This document shows, one piece after another, positions 53,953 to 62,741 of a stretch of 64,000 nt of DNA (the stretch's first letter is position 1; every line of letters starts with the position of its first letter). Source of the DNA: Ardenticatenales bacterium. Lineage in GTDB: Bacteria; Chloroflexota; Anaerolineae; Promineifilales; Promineifilaceae. The translations under genes and the position numbers were made by a program. The stretch covers positions 1-64,000 of the forward strand of contig JACKBM010000014.1 of the NCBI GenBank assembly GCA_020634575.1, read 5' to 3'. The notes beneath the pieces were generated by a model. That model was not told the DNA's origin. It searched no databases and saw nothing but the letters and a program-made list of their open reading frames with translations.

Positions 53953-55590
53953 TCAGCTTAGCGGCAATTGAATATCAACTTGTGTGCCGGGGCTGAGCCG
54001 GTGCAGGCTGATCTGGCCACCATGGCTTTGGATGATCGCCTGCACGATGGCCAGCCCCAGCCCGTTGCCGGGGTAATCAGCGCTATTGCGGCCGCGGTGG
54101 AAGCGACTGAACAGGTAGGGCATGTCCTCTTCGGGGATACCGATGCCGCTGTCAGTGACGGTTAGCTGGGCCTGATTGTTTGCTTTTGCCAGGCTGAGGT
54201 GGATGGCGCCACCGGCCGGTGTAAATTTCAACGCGTTATCCAGCACGTTCTGCACCGCCTGCCGCAACCGTAATGGCGAACCCCACACCGGCACCTTATG
54301 CCCAGGTAGCGCCAGCGCAAACTGAACCTCCCGCTGCTCAGCCCGCGAGGCAAAAGGTTCCGCCAACTCTCGCAACATCTGATCCAGGTCGACCAACTCC
54401 TTTTCCTTCTCTGTGCGCGCTTCGATGCGCGACAAATCCAGCAGGCTGTTGGAGAGCGTCTGTAAACGAACCGCCTGGCCCTGGGCCCGCTCAATTTTGG
54501 CTGCTTGGGCCGGCGCCAGCCGGGTTTGGTCCAGGCTTTGCAGGTCAGTTTGCAGGGCGGTTAGCGGCGTGTGCAGCTCATGGGCGGCGTCGGCGATGAA
54601 CTGGCGCAAGGTCATGATCGTTTGCTCAACCTGCTCCGCCATCTGGTTAAAACTGTGACCTAATTGGCCCAGCTCATTTGCCGACTGAAGCTCAGTTCGC
54701 ACCGCCAGGTCGCCTTCAGCCATCCGGGTTGTCGCCGCTGTCAGTTTGAGCAGCGGCTGAACCAGCTGGCGGCTGGCCAGCCAGCCAGCCGTGCCTGCCA
54801 GCAAGGCCGCCAGCACGAGCGCCAACAGCCAGCTCCAGAAGACCGTCTGCAGGATTTCCCGGCCATAGGCGGGCCCCTGCGACAGCTCGACCAACCCCAG
54901 CAAGGCGCCATCTTCGGCCCGGATCGGCTGCTTCACAACCAGGTTGGATAATGTGGCTACGGTGCCATCAGCATTGACAAAACCAAAGCCGAACTGCGTG
55001 CCCACGACAGGCAACGCCCCACTGACTGTCTCGCGTGTTATCGTTGTTGTCCGCGTGATGGTGCCATCCGGGCCAACAGTCTCTTCCTCCAGGACAAATT
55101 CGCGCTCCTCGACCTGGGCGGATCCTGGTGGCGCGGCCAGTACCTCTTCTTCAATCTGCGAGCCCAGAAACGGCGATTCAATCACGATCGTCGATTCGGA
55201 ACTGCTGAAGGGGGCGGCGCCCGCAAAGGTCTGTTCCACGCCGTCGATATTCACCGTCATGGCGATTTCCGTGTTGGCGTCGTTGATGCGGGGGTCGCCG
55301 GAGTCGGCCAGCAAGAGGCCACTGTCCGGCGACAGAACGCGCACCCGGGTTTGCGACAGAAAGGCCAGCCCCTTGATGGTGGCCTGGAGTTCGCCGACGT
55401 CCAGGTCGGCAAAGTAGGGAATCAGGTGCTCGCTGATGGATTGGGCGTTGCCATCCAGATAAGCCAGCTCCTGCTGCCGGTAATATTCCTGCAGCAGCAG
55501 GAGCAGGGCGGCGCCCAGGGCCAGGATGGCCAACAGGGCGACCGCCGCGTAGCTCAGGGGCAAACGCCAGCGCAATGATTTGGGTATCAT
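53953..55590 (-). CDS. Membrane histidine kinase with large extracytoplasmic sensor
   Basis: A 545-residue kinase: helix LPLSYAAVALLAILALGAAL, an unusually large acidic extracytoplasmic domain (~40-245, including DGTITRTTTITRETVSGALP), second helix SWLLALVLAALLAGTAGWL, HAMP (LVQPLLKLTAATTRMAEGDL), HisKA IADAAHELHTPLTALQTDLQ (phospho-His ~345) and HATPase_c (NVLDNALKFTPAGG, VTDSGIGIPEEDMPYLFSRF, GNGLGLAIVQAIIQSHGG). It lies at the 3' end of a minus-strand operon whose 5' end has an OmpR-type regulator (60386-61084), the likely partner. Confidence 0.93.
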   Translation of the reverse strand: MIPKSLRWRLPLSYAAVALLAILALGAALLLLLQEYYRQQELAYLDGNAQSISEHLIPYFADLDVGELQATIKGLAFLSQTRVRVLSPDSGLLLADSGDPRINDANTEIAMTVNIDGVEQTFAGAAPFSSSESTIVIESPFLGSQIEEEVLAAPPGSAQVEEREFVLEEETVGPDGTITRTTTITRETVSGALPVVGTQFGFGFVNADGTVATLSNLVVKQPIRAEDGALLGLVELSQGPAYGREILQTVFWSWLLALVLAALLAGTAGWLASRQLVQPLLKLTAATTRMAEGDLAVRTELQSANELGQLGHSFNQMAEQVEQTIMTLRQFIADAAHELHTPLTALQTDLQSLDQTRLAPAQAAKIERAQGQAVRLQTLSNSLLDLSRIEARTEKEKELVDLDQMLRELAEPFASRAEQREVQFALALPGHKVPVWGSPLRLRQAVQNVLDNALKFTPAGGAIHLSLAKANNQAQLTVTDSGIGIPEEDMPYLFSRFHRGRNSADYPGNGLGLAIVQAIIQSHGGQISLHRLSPGTQVDIQLPLS

Positions 55591-55626
55591 CTCATTCCAG
55601 TTTTGCCCGCAGCCGGGCGCTATTGC

Positions 55627-56163
55627 TCATCGTTCCGGCGAGTATACCAGCAGATCGGCCACTAACCGGTCGCCGCGCCGGCTGCCCCAGGCGGAGATGT
55701 AGGTGAGTTCATCAACCTCGGCCAGGGAGTCCATGGGTCGGATTATCTGTGGCACGGGGCCGGTCGTGCCTGCCACAATCGTTTCATCTCGAAAAATCAA
55801 CGTCTCATGGTGAGTCACTACCTCGATTTCCACGCCGTCGTGGGAGGCGACAATCCGGCGCTGCGGGTCGTTCATGTCCACATTCATATGGACTGTGCCG
55901 GTGCCGATAATCAGCGTATTGTCTTCACGGCGGACAAAGATGCCACGGGCCTCGGGCTCCCGTGCCGGCAACTCGGCGGCGGGGATAACCCGGTTGGGCA
56001 GGCTGACGGCAGCGCTATCATCGCGCAACTGAACCAGCGGTTCTGATTCGGCCGGATTGGGGTTTTCCTGCTGGCTGCTCAGCTGGCGGGCGGCGACAAA
56101 GACGGCGCCCGCCAACAAACCGAGCAACAGGATAACCAGCCCGACGGCCCGCCCTTTCATCAA
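55627..56163 (-). CDS. Membrane-anchored protein of unknown function (paralogue B)
   Basis: A 178-residue protein with one N-terminal helix (AVGLVILLLGLLAGAVFVAA) and an extracytoplasmic domain. It is homologous to its upstream neighbour: PAAELPAREPEARGIFVRRE vs PSAELPTDEFATGGVFLRQE, GTGTVHMNV vs GTGSTSVNV, IIRPMDSLAEVDEL vs VVRPVDQPAELSKG, SAWGSRRGDRLVADLLVYS vs SAWGERRGDRVIAQVIVFS. The start overlaps the neighbour's stop by 4 bases (ATGA). No known domain is recognised. It sits between exporter genes and the kinase, so a role in sensing or in the exporter assembly is inferred. Confidence 0.8.
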   Translation of the reverse strand: MMKGRAVGLVILLLGLLAGAVFVAARQLSSQQENPNPAESEPLVQLRDDSAAVSLPNRVIPAAELPAREPEARGIFVRREDNTLIIGTGTVHMNVDMNDPQRRIVASHDGVEIEVVTHHETLIFRDETIVAGTTGPVPQIIRPMDSLAEVDELTYISAWGSRRGDRLVADLLVYSPER

Positions 56164-56768
56164 CGTGTCTCCGAAAAGACAATGACCTGGGCAATCACCC
56201 GGTCGCCGCGCCGTTCCCCCCAGGCCGAAAGTGAGGCGCCCTTGCTCAGTTCCGCTGGTTGGTCTACCGGGCGGACGACCTGCTGGAGCGTTTGCTCTTT
56301 CGATTCTGATGACTCAAAACTCACGTCTGTGATGTCCTGGTAGAAAATGGTGTCAGCGGTGACGACGACTTCCACTTCCGGGCCGCTATGGTCGACGGCG
56401 ACCTGGGACTCGCCGTTGATGACCTGGACATTGACGCTTGTAGAGCCGGTGCCCACAAAATAGCTGTTGTCTTCCTGGCGCAGGAAGACGCCGCCGGTGG
56501 CAAATTCGTCGGTTGGCAGCTCGGCAGACGGCAGGATGACGGTTTTGACGGTGACCGGGCTGCCGCTGCCGTCATCATAGACGTCCTCGAACACCTGGGC
56601 ACCGGCCGGTAAATCCGCCGGCGCCTCAGCCGTCAACAGCCGCACCGCCGTGAAAGCCCCGGCGCCCAAGACTACGACGACTGCCAGAAGCCCCAGAACC
56701 AACCAGAGGACACGACGGCTGCCACCTGTTTTCTTAATTTCTGCACTTTCCATCTTGTTTTTCTCCAT
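56160..56768 (-). CDS. Membrane-anchored protein of unknown function (paralogue A)
   Basis: A 202-residue protein with a basic N-terminus, one helix (VLWLVLGLLAVVVVLGAGAF) and a ~165-residue extracytoplasmic domain rich in beta-prone stretches (VTVKTVILPSAELP, FVGTGSTSVNVQVINGESQV, VEVVVTADTIFYQDITDV). It ends SAWGERRGDRVIAQVIVFSE, the shared C-terminal signature of the pair. It starts 2 bases after the exporter permease stop. Only the paralogue next door is recognisably similar. Function unknown. Confidence 0.8.
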   Translation of the reverse strand: MEKNKMESAEIKKTGGSRRVLWLVLGLLAVVVVLGAGAFTAVRLLTAEAPADLPAGAQVFEDVYDDGSGSPVTVKTVILPSAELPTDEFATGGVFLRQEDNSYFVGTGSTSVNVQVINGESQVAVDHSGPEVEVVVTADTIFYQDITDVSFESSESKEQTLQQVVRPVDQPAELSKGASLSAWGERRGDRVIAQVIVFSETR

Positions 56769-56770
56769 TT

Positions 56771-58063
56771 TTACTCGTAACGTAACGCTTCAATTGGATC
56801 GAGGCGGGCGGCGCGGACCGCCGGGTAGAGGCCAAAGATCAGCCCGGTTAACACGGCCACGCCAAAGGCCAGCGGAATGCTGCGCGGATCCAGCAAGGCC
56901 ACGCCCCGGTTGAGGGAAGCCGCCAGCGGCACCGACAAAATGCCGGTCGCCGTGCCCAATAGCCCGCCGGCGGCGCTGATCAGCACCGCCTCCAGCAGAA
57001 ACTGGCGCACAATGTCACCCTGCTGCGCCCCCACCGCCAGGCGAACGCCGATCTCGCGGGTGCGCTCGGTCACACTCACCAGCATCACATTCATGATGCC
57101 GATGCCGCCGACAACCAGCGAGACCGTGGCCATCGCCGCCAGCAGGAAGGCAAAGGTACGGGCGGCGGCCTGCTGGGCGCCCAGGATTTCCTGGCGGGTG
57201 GTTAATTCAAAGTCATCCTCGTAATCGCCCAGTTCGTTCCGGCCGATGCCGTGCCGTTCACGCAGATAGTCAATAATCTGCTGCCGCGCCGCGGCCATTT
57301 CGTTCTCGTCGCTGACCCGGGCGATGATGTCGACGGAAGGCTCCTCGTCGAACAGGTTCAGGATGGCGCTGCTGATCGGCATATGGAGCGCCTCGTTGGG
57401 CCGTAGCTGGTTACGCAGGCTGGGATTGATTACTTCCAGCTCGGCCAGTACGCCGATGACCAGGCATTTACGCCGGTTGACCCAGATCAGCTCATCCAGG
57501 GGCGGGTCGCCCTCGAACAGGTCGGTGGCGGTTTTGTGGCCCAGGACGCAGACATCGGCGTTGGCGCTGACTTCGGCCTGGGTAAAGTAGCGGCCGCTGG
57601 CCAGGAATTGTTGGGGCGTGAGGGGGGCGTCAATTGGCCGGTTCATGGGTTGCACCTGCCCCTCGCTTACCATGTTGGCCAGCCCATCCGCCGTCGTCCC
57701 CTGAATGTTCATGTCCAGCACGTTGTAATCCCGCCGGATTTTGCCCTGGCCGCCCACGGACATGTTGACCCGCTCAATGAGCGACAACGTGCCCGGCATC
57801 TCCAGGCCGTCGGCAAACGAGAGCACGGCCCCCACCGGAACCAGCTCGCCCTGGTCGATCTTTTCCTTGACCGTTACCTGGACCATGTCAGAGCCGAGGT
57901 AGCGGAAGTTGGCGTCCACGGCTGCGCGAGCGCCATTGCCCAGCGCCAGCATGCTGATCACCGAGGCCACGCCAATGACGATGCCCAGGGTGGTCAGGGT
58001 GGCGCGCAGCTTGTTACCCAGGATGCCGTTCCAGGCAGTCAGACAGGCGTTGAGGAAGGTCAT
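56771..58063 (-). CDS. MacB-like ABC exporter permease (FtsX family)
   Basis: A 430-residue permease: N-terminal helix with LRATLTTLGIVIGVASVISM, a ~220-residue MacB periplasmic core domain (RRDYNVLDMNIQGTTADGLA, NADVCVLGHKTATDLFEGDP), and three C-terminal FtsX helices with VVGGIGIMNVMLVSVTERTR, EIGVRLAVGAQQGDIVRQFL and ATGILSVPLAASLNRGVALL. Domain order and the ERTREIGVR loop are typical of MacB/LolC-like mechanotransmission ABC proteins. It overlaps the ATPase gene by 4 bases. The ATPase is a separate gene, as in LolCDE-type layouts. Confidence 0.95.
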   Translation of the reverse strand: MTFLNACLTAWNGILGNKLRATLTTLGIVIGVASVISMLALGNGARAAVDANFRYLGSDMVQVTVKEKIDQGELVPVGAVLSFADGLEMPGTLSLIERVNMSVGGQGKIRRDYNVLDMNIQGTTADGLANMVSEGQVQPMNRPIDAPLTPQQFLASGRYFTQAEVSANADVCVLGHKTATDLFEGDPPLDELIWVNRRKCLVIGVLAELEVINPSLRNQLRPNEALHMPISSAILNLFDEEPSVDIIARVSDENEMAAARQQIIDYLRERHGIGRNELGDYEDDFELTTRQEILGAQQAAARTFAFLLAAMATVSLVVGGIGIMNVMLVSVTERTREIGVRLAVGAQQGDIVRQFLLEAVLISAAGGLLGTATGILSVPLAASLNRGVALLDPRSIPLAFGVAVLTGLIFGLYPAVRAARLDPIEALRYE

Positions 58064-58785
58064 GTGCCCGCAACCTCCGTAGGGACCGGCCGGATCTCCT
58101 CGCGGCTGATGGCGCCATCGTGTAAATAGAGGATGCGGCGGCTTTGCCGGGCGACGTCCGGGTCGTGGGTGACGAGGATGATGGTTCGGCCGGCGCCGTT
58201 CTCGCCGGGCTCCAGGTTCAGTTCTGTCAACAGGCTCATGATGTCAGCGCCGGTCTGGCTGTCCAGGTTGCCGGTGGGTTCGTCTGCCAGGATGATGGCC
58301 GGGTTCGCGACCAGGGCCCGGGCGATGGCCACCCGCTGGCGTTGCCCGCCGGAGAGTTCGGTCGGCCGATGGCTGAGCCGGTCGGCCAGCCCCACTCGCG
58401 CCAGCGCCGCCGCGGCTCGCTCACGCGTGTCGCGCTGCCGGCCGCTGTATTGCAGCGGCAGCATCACGTTGGCCAGCGCGGTCAGGCGGGGCAGCAAATT
58501 AAAAGTCTGGAAGACAAAACCGATCTGTTGGTTGCGAATGACAGCCCGCTGCCGCCGCGAGAGCTGGCCCACGGCAGCGCCGGCCAGCCAGTACTGGCCG
58601 CTGGTGGGGGAGTCGAGGCAGCCCAGCAAATGCATCAGCGTTGATTTGCCGCTGCCGGAGGGGCCCATCAGGGCGACAAACTCGCCGGCTTCGACCTGAA
58701 ACGAGACGCCGCGCAGGGCGTGGACCAGCTGGTCGCCCATCTGGTATTGTCGCGTCAGACCGTCCACCTGGATGACGGCGCTCAT
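58060..58785 (-). CDS. MacB/LolD-like ABC exporter ATPase
   Basis: A 241-residue ATPase: Walker A GPSGSGKST, Q-loop FVFQTFNLLPRLTALANVML, signature [20 protein letters not shown], Walker B IILADEPTGNLDSQTG and switch IILVTHDPDVA. Closest class is LolD/MacB-type. Its start overlaps the adaptor stop by 4 bases, and its stop overlaps the permease start by 4, so the three are translationally coupled. Confidence 0.96.
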   Translation of the reverse strand: MSAVIQVDGLTRQYQMGDQLVHALRGVSFQVEAGEFVALMGPSGSGKSTLMHLLGCLDSPTSGQYWLAGAAVGQLSRRQRAVIRNQQIGFVFQTFNLLPRLTALANVMLPLQYSGRQRDTRERAAAALARVGLADRLSHRPTELSGGQRQRVAIARALVANPAIILADEPTGNLDSQTGADIMSLLTELNLEPGENGAGRTIILVTHDPDVARQSRRILYLHDGAISREEIRPVPTEVAGT

Positions 58786-60080
58786 TCGGCCACCACCTCG
58801 TCGCCCGGCTGCAAGCCGCTCAGGATAGCGACAAAGACATCACCACGGAGTCCCACGCCGATTTCCTGTTCCAGTTGCTGGCCATTCTGCCAGAGCGTCA
58901 CGGTGGCGGTGCCATCGGAGCGGGGCCGGACCAGGGTGCGGGGCAGGCGGATGGTGTCGGGTTCTGCGGCGATGATGATGGAGGCGTCGACGGTCATGCC
59001 GGGGTAGACACCGGCCGGTAAAGCCTCGTCCAGCGCAATGTAAACATGGTAGAGCGGCCGGGCCTCGCCCGTGACCCGCTGCGGCACCAGCCGGTCCACG
59101 CGGCCGCGGATGGCCAGATCCGGCCGGGCGTCAAAGAATAGCTCCGCAGTCTGGCCCAATTCAACATCGGCCAGATCCTCTTCGATCACCGTGGTGCGCA
59201 CCTCGCCCTGGCCCGGGTCTGCCAGCAAGACCAGGTTGGTGCCGGGGCCAACGGCCTCGCCGGCGGTGGCCAAGACCTCGAGGACAACGCCAGCAAACGG
59301 CGCTCTCAGGACGGTGGCGTCCAGATCAGCCTGGGCCTGGGCGACGGCAATCTCCAGCAATGGATCGACACCCACCCCGCGCAGATAGTCGACGGTCAGG
59401 TTGGCTTGAGCCAGCTCCGTCTGCTGCGCTTCTACCTGCTGCCCGACCGCCCAGCGCTGATTGAGGACGGCGTTGTACTCCGCTTCAGCGATCTGGCGGC
59501 TGGCGATCATGTGCTGCCACTCGAGCCGGTACGCTTCCGCCACATCCGGCGGTTCCCAAGGACGGTCCAGGGCGTTGTGATAGGCAGTTTCCGCGCGAGC
59601 TTCCGCCTCACGCGCCAGTTGCAGATTGATTTCGGCGCTGGTCAGGAGGGGGTATTGCGCCTGGGTGGAGCCGACGAGCGCTTCACTGCTGGCGGCGGCC
59701 AGCTCCGCTTCAGAAAGCTGCTGGGCCAGGGCGGCCTGGGCGGCGGCCAGTTCCAGCTCGGCGACGTGGAGCGCGTTTTCGTAGGGCGCGGCCTCGACGC
59801 GGGCGATGATGTCGCCGGCCGCCACCGCTGTGCCGGGGCGCACCGCCAGTTCCACCAGCCGGCCGGCCACCGCCATCCCCAGCATCTCCTGCCGGGTGCC
59901 GACCAACTGGCCGGGCGCCGTTACCGTGCGCTGCACATCGCCCTGAGTGACGGCAATTGTCACCGGCGCCGTCGGGGTCGCCGGGAGTTCCGTTTGCCCG
60001 GATTGATATCCCCAGTAACCCGCGCCGGCGATTAACCCCAGGGTCAGTAGCACGCCCGCTACAGCTAACCATCGTTTCAT
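58782..60080 (-). CDS. MacA-like periplasmic adaptor (HlyD family)
   Basis: A 432-residue protein: anchor MKRWLAVAGVLLTLGLIAG, lipoyl-type strands (VTAPGQLVGTRQEMLGMAVA, VAAGDIIARVEAAPYENAL), a long coiled coil (~95-240, Ala/Glu/Leu-rich), the second lipoyl half (LRAPFAGVVLEVLATAGEAV) and beta-barrel/membrane-proximal strands (VRTTVIEEDLADVELGQTAE, YPGMTVDASIIIAAEPDTIR). ATG 60080 has a GAGGGG ribosome site; the frame extends 21 bases into a repeat element and is not used. In a bacterium lacking a standard outer membrane it would shape substrate delivery at the cell surface. Confidence 0.94.
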   Translation of the reverse strand: MKRWLAVAGVLLTLGLIAGAGYWGYQSGQTELPATPTAPVTIAVTQGDVQRTVTAPGQLVGTRQEMLGMAVAGRLVELAVRPGTAVAAGDIIARVEAAPYENALHVAELELAAAQAALAQQLSEAELAAASSEALVGSTQAQYPLLTSAEINLQLAREAEARAETAYHNALDRPWEPPDVAEAYRLEWQHMIASRQIAEAEYNAVLNQRWAVGQQVEAQQTELAQANLTVDYLRGVGVDPLLEIAVAQAQADLDATVLRAPFAGVVLEVLATAGEAVGPGTNLVLLADPGQGEVRTTVIEEDLADVELGQTAELFFDARPDLAIRGRVDRLVPQRVTGEARPLYHVYIALDEALPAGVYPGMTVDASIIIAAEPDTIRLPRTLVRPRSDGTATVTLWQNGQQLEQEIGVGLRGDVFVAILSGLQPGDEVVAE

Positions 60081-60094
60081 CTTAACCCCTCCCC

Positions 60095-60284
60095 CCGTCA
60101 TTTCGAGCGCTGCTTACGTCACCAACACGCCCAACCGGCCGGAGCGAGAAATCTCTACCACCAGCTGCGTCCCGTGCTGGCCCACTGGCTTTCAGTGGCC
60201 GGCGGGTTGACAACATAGGTGTAGAGATTTCTCGCTCGCTCTGGAGGAGTGCCTTAGTGGCATAGGCAGCGCTCGAAATGACGG
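60095..60284. repeat. Three-layer nested inverted repeat, GTCATTTCGAGCG type
   Basis: Outer arms 60095-60113 and 60266-60284 are perfect 19-base inverted copies. Inner arms GAGCGAGAAATCTCTA (60142-60157) and its complement (60222-60237) are also perfect, and at the apex GGCCCACTG-GCTTT-CAGTGGCC (60178-60199) makes a further hairpin. It fills the gap between the response-regulator stop and the adaptor start. The outer and inner words match those of the element at 26601-26873. Confidence 0.9.
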
Positions 60285-60385
60285 TGTTACCAAGCATGCC
60301 TGTAGACTAGGCGGGCCGGGTTGTCGTCAGGTTGTGGGGGGATTGCGGTACGGCAATCTCAGGTTGCGGTTCGGTAACCTGGGGT

Positions 60386-61084
60386 TCAGGCGACCAGCCG
60401 GTAGCCGATGCCGGGCACGGTCAGGATGAGCGTCGGCTGGCTGGGTTCCAATTCCACCTTTTCGCGCAGGCGGCGGATGTGGACATTGACGGTGCGTTCG
60501 TCTTCGATGGTTGCATCATAACCCCAGGCACCCTCCAGGATCTGGGTCCGGCTGAGCGCCTGGTCAGGGTGACGGGCCAGGAAGACAAAAAGACGGAACT
60601 CGGTCGGGGTGAGATCCAGGGAGGCGGCGCCCCGCCGGACCTGGCTGCGGTCCAGATCCACGACCAGGTCGCCCACAAAAAGCTGGTCACTTTGGGCGGT
60701 GGGGGCCAGTTCGCCGTAAGCGCGGCGCAGGAGGGCGCGGATGCGGGAGAGCAGTTCGCGCAGGGCGTAAGGTTTGGTGACGTAATCGTCAGCCCCCATT
60801 TCCAGGCCCAGGACCTTGTCCATCTCCTCCTGCCGGGCCGTCAGCATCAGGATGGGCTGGCGCTGGCCGGCCTGGCGCAGGCGACGGCAAAAGTCGAAGC
60901 CGGAGCCATCCGGCAGCCGCACATCCAGGATGATGAGGTGGGGGAGTTGCTCCCGGGTCAGACGTAGCCCTTCTTCGCCCAGTTTGGTCCAGAGAACCGG
61001 GTAGCCTTCTTCGCTCAGCGCCTCGCGCAGACTGGTGGCGATGGCGGCATCGTCTTCGACCAGGAGAATAGTTTGTCCTTGCAT
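60386..61084 (-). CDS. OmpR/PhoB-type response regulator
   Basis: A 232-residue regulator: ILLVEDDAAIATSLREALSE, phospho-acceptor Asp ~53 in IILDVRLPDGSGFDF, Thr in ILMLTARQEEMDKV, Lys in GADDYVTKPYALRELLSRIR, and winged helix LTPTEFRLFVFLARHPDQAL, ERTVNVHIRRLREKVELEPS, TVPGIGYRLVA. ATG 61084 is preferred over an upstream in-frame TTG/ATG-like start at 61093. It is the first gene of the exporter block and probably pairs with the kinase at 53953-55590, seven genes downstream. Confidence 0.94.
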   Translation of the reverse strand: MQGQTILLVEDDAAIATSLREALSEEGYPVLWTKLGEEGLRLTREQLPHLIILDVRLPDGSGFDFCRRLRQAGQRQPILMLTARQEEMDKVLGLEMGADDYVTKPYALRELLSRIRALLRRAYGELAPTAQSDQLFVGDLVVDLDRSQVRRGAASLDLTPTEFRLFVFLARHPDQALSRTQILEGAWGYDATIEDERTVNVHIRRLREKVELEPSQPTLILTVPGIGYRLVA

Positions 61085-61263
61085 GGTCAACAATCATAAC
61101 AAGCGGGGGGAGGCTCTGGCAAACTGCCGAAGGCCGCCCCCAAACCACCTATCGCTTCGCGTAGTGAGAGAAGCAGCCTGCACAGCATGATCAAAGGGGC
61201 TGGTGATGTGGTTCAGGCCAGGGAACAGTTTGAGCTACTGACAGACATCAGGGTAAGGAAAGA

Positions 61264-61334
61264 GTAGGGGCTAGGCGCCTGGGTGTGGCGCTGGCCATTC
61301 ACCCAGATGTCTGCACCAGGCGCCTCGCCCCTAC
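61264..61334. repeat. Inverted repeat, GTAGGGGC / AGGCGCCTGG type
   Basis: Arms 61264-61282 and 61316-61334 match in 18 of 19 positions as inverted copies around a 33-base centre. It lies in the 305-base gap 61085-61389 between the response-regulator start and the lipoprotein stop; the remaining sequence of that gap shows no gene. Confidence 0.82.
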
Positions 61335-61389
61335 GGCTTATGTCTACAGCTGAGGCTTTGAAAATGGCCGCTTGACAGGCCTCCGACCT

Positions 61390-62586
61390 CTAGCCAGCAG
61401 CCCGACGGACCGTCAGCGTGTCCAGATCAAACTCATAGCGGTCCAGGAACTGGAGATCTTCAGGCGGTGAGATTTCGGGACCGATGCAGTAAGCAGTCAG
61501 GTTGATGGCAAACGTCTCGGGCGAGATCCATTTGCCGGCGTCGGCCGGGAAAAACCAGTACGGCTGGTCGGCGAGCTCAATGCCAAAGGAGTCCATATCC
61601 AGCCAGACATTGACGTCGGCGAGGTCCATGAAATAAAGGGTTCGATCCATAAAGCAGGCATCGCCAAAATCGGAGCCGGCGAGGGCGTTGAGGTAACGAC
61701 CATCCGGTGAAATGTTCAGCCGGTTGATATTGAGGTCGGGGGCACTCAGATTGGTAAGGGCTGCGCTGGCAATGTCGTATTGCCAGGCGACATGGCCCGG
61801 CCAGGGTGGGCCGTCGGCGGCCGGGGGCAGCTCAGTCACAAAGAAGAGTTGTGTACCGGCCGGATGCCAAAGTAACTCCGTAATCGGGTTCTCCGCCTGC
61901 AGCAGTTCCTGGGCTGAACCATTTTCCGTCTGCCAGATCAGTCTGGTCCCGTCCTCGACCCAGGCACGCTGTGCCCCCTGGCTGGCAGCCAGGTCGCTGG
62001 CCTGAATGACAAAGCTGCCGCTCACCTGGTAAATATCATTGATGTACAGCGTCAGCTCATAAAAACCAGCTTCTAGACCGGCGCCCTCAAAATCGTAGAC
62101 TGAAATATCGTTGACCAGGCCGGAGGCGCCATAATGGTCGACGTCCCAGTTTTCCTCGCGCACCAGCCATTCAACCCCGTCTTTGTGCCAGACACGACGC
62201 ACAACATCGCCAGCGGTCATCTCCGCATATTGCCAGAAAGCAAATACTTCCTCCTGGCCATTCGCATAGTGAGTAACAGGGACACTATTTGCCACCGGCA
62301 TAAAGTAAAGATCGAAGAAATGTCCCTGGGCGCCATTGACGGGCTCAGTAACCGGCGTCTCCGTTGCGACAGGCGTTGTTGGGCCGGCACCGGCTTCTGT
62401 TGGTGTCGGCTCGTTCGGTGAGGGATTGATATCGGTGGGGGCTGGCGATGGGTTGCCGTTGCCGGGCGCGGTGGGCACGACAAGCGGCGGGCCGGTAACT
62501 GTCGGCGTGTTGGTAAGCGCTTCGGAGCAGGCAGCCAATAGCAGAACAACAAAAAGAGCAGGGAGAAATAGGGTGGCACGTTTCAT
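61390..62586 (-). CDS. TolB/WD40-like lipoprotein of unknown function
   Basis: A 398-residue exported lipoprotein (MKRATLFLPALFVVLLLAAC) with a long Pro/Thr/Asn/Gly-rich linker (~25-85, NTPTVTGPP...ETPVTEPV). The rest has an Ig-like front part (VVRRVWHKDGVEWLVREENW, GAGLEAGFYELTLYINDIYQ) and a beta-propeller-like part with ITELLWHPAGTQLFFVTELP, LNISPDGRYLNALAGSDFG and ALTNLSAPDLN. SPDGRY is a TolB/WD40 blade mark. Function unknown; it is probably surface-exposed. Confidence 0.78.
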   Translation of the reverse strand: MKRATLFLPALFVVLLLAACSEALTNTPTVTGPPLVVPTAPGNGNPSPAPTDINPSPNEPTPTEAGAGPTTPVATETPVTEPVNGAQGHFFDLYFMPVANSVPVTHYANGQEEVFAFWQYAEMTAGDVVRRVWHKDGVEWLVREENWDVDHYGASGLVNDISVYDFEGAGLEAGFYELTLYINDIYQVSGSFVIQASDLAASQGAQRAWVEDGTRLIWQTENGSAQELLQAENPITELLWHPAGTQLFFVTELPPAADGPPWPGHVAWQYDIASAALTNLSAPDLNINRLNISPDGRYLNALAGSDFGDACFMDRTLYFMDLADVNVWLDMDSFGIELADQPYWFFPADAGKWISPETFAINLTAYCIGPEISPPEDLQFLDRYEFDLDTLTVRRAAG

Positions 62587-62741
62587 AGGGCTATTCTGCC
62601 ATAGAATCCGGCCGGTCCGCCGGATGGCTTCGCTACGCTCGCTGGACGCTCAACCTGCGTCTGCCGGGAAGATGCGCCGGAATGCGCTATACTTGGCCTC
62701 ATGTCCAGGCCAGCCTGGGCCCACAAAAAAGGATGAAGCGG

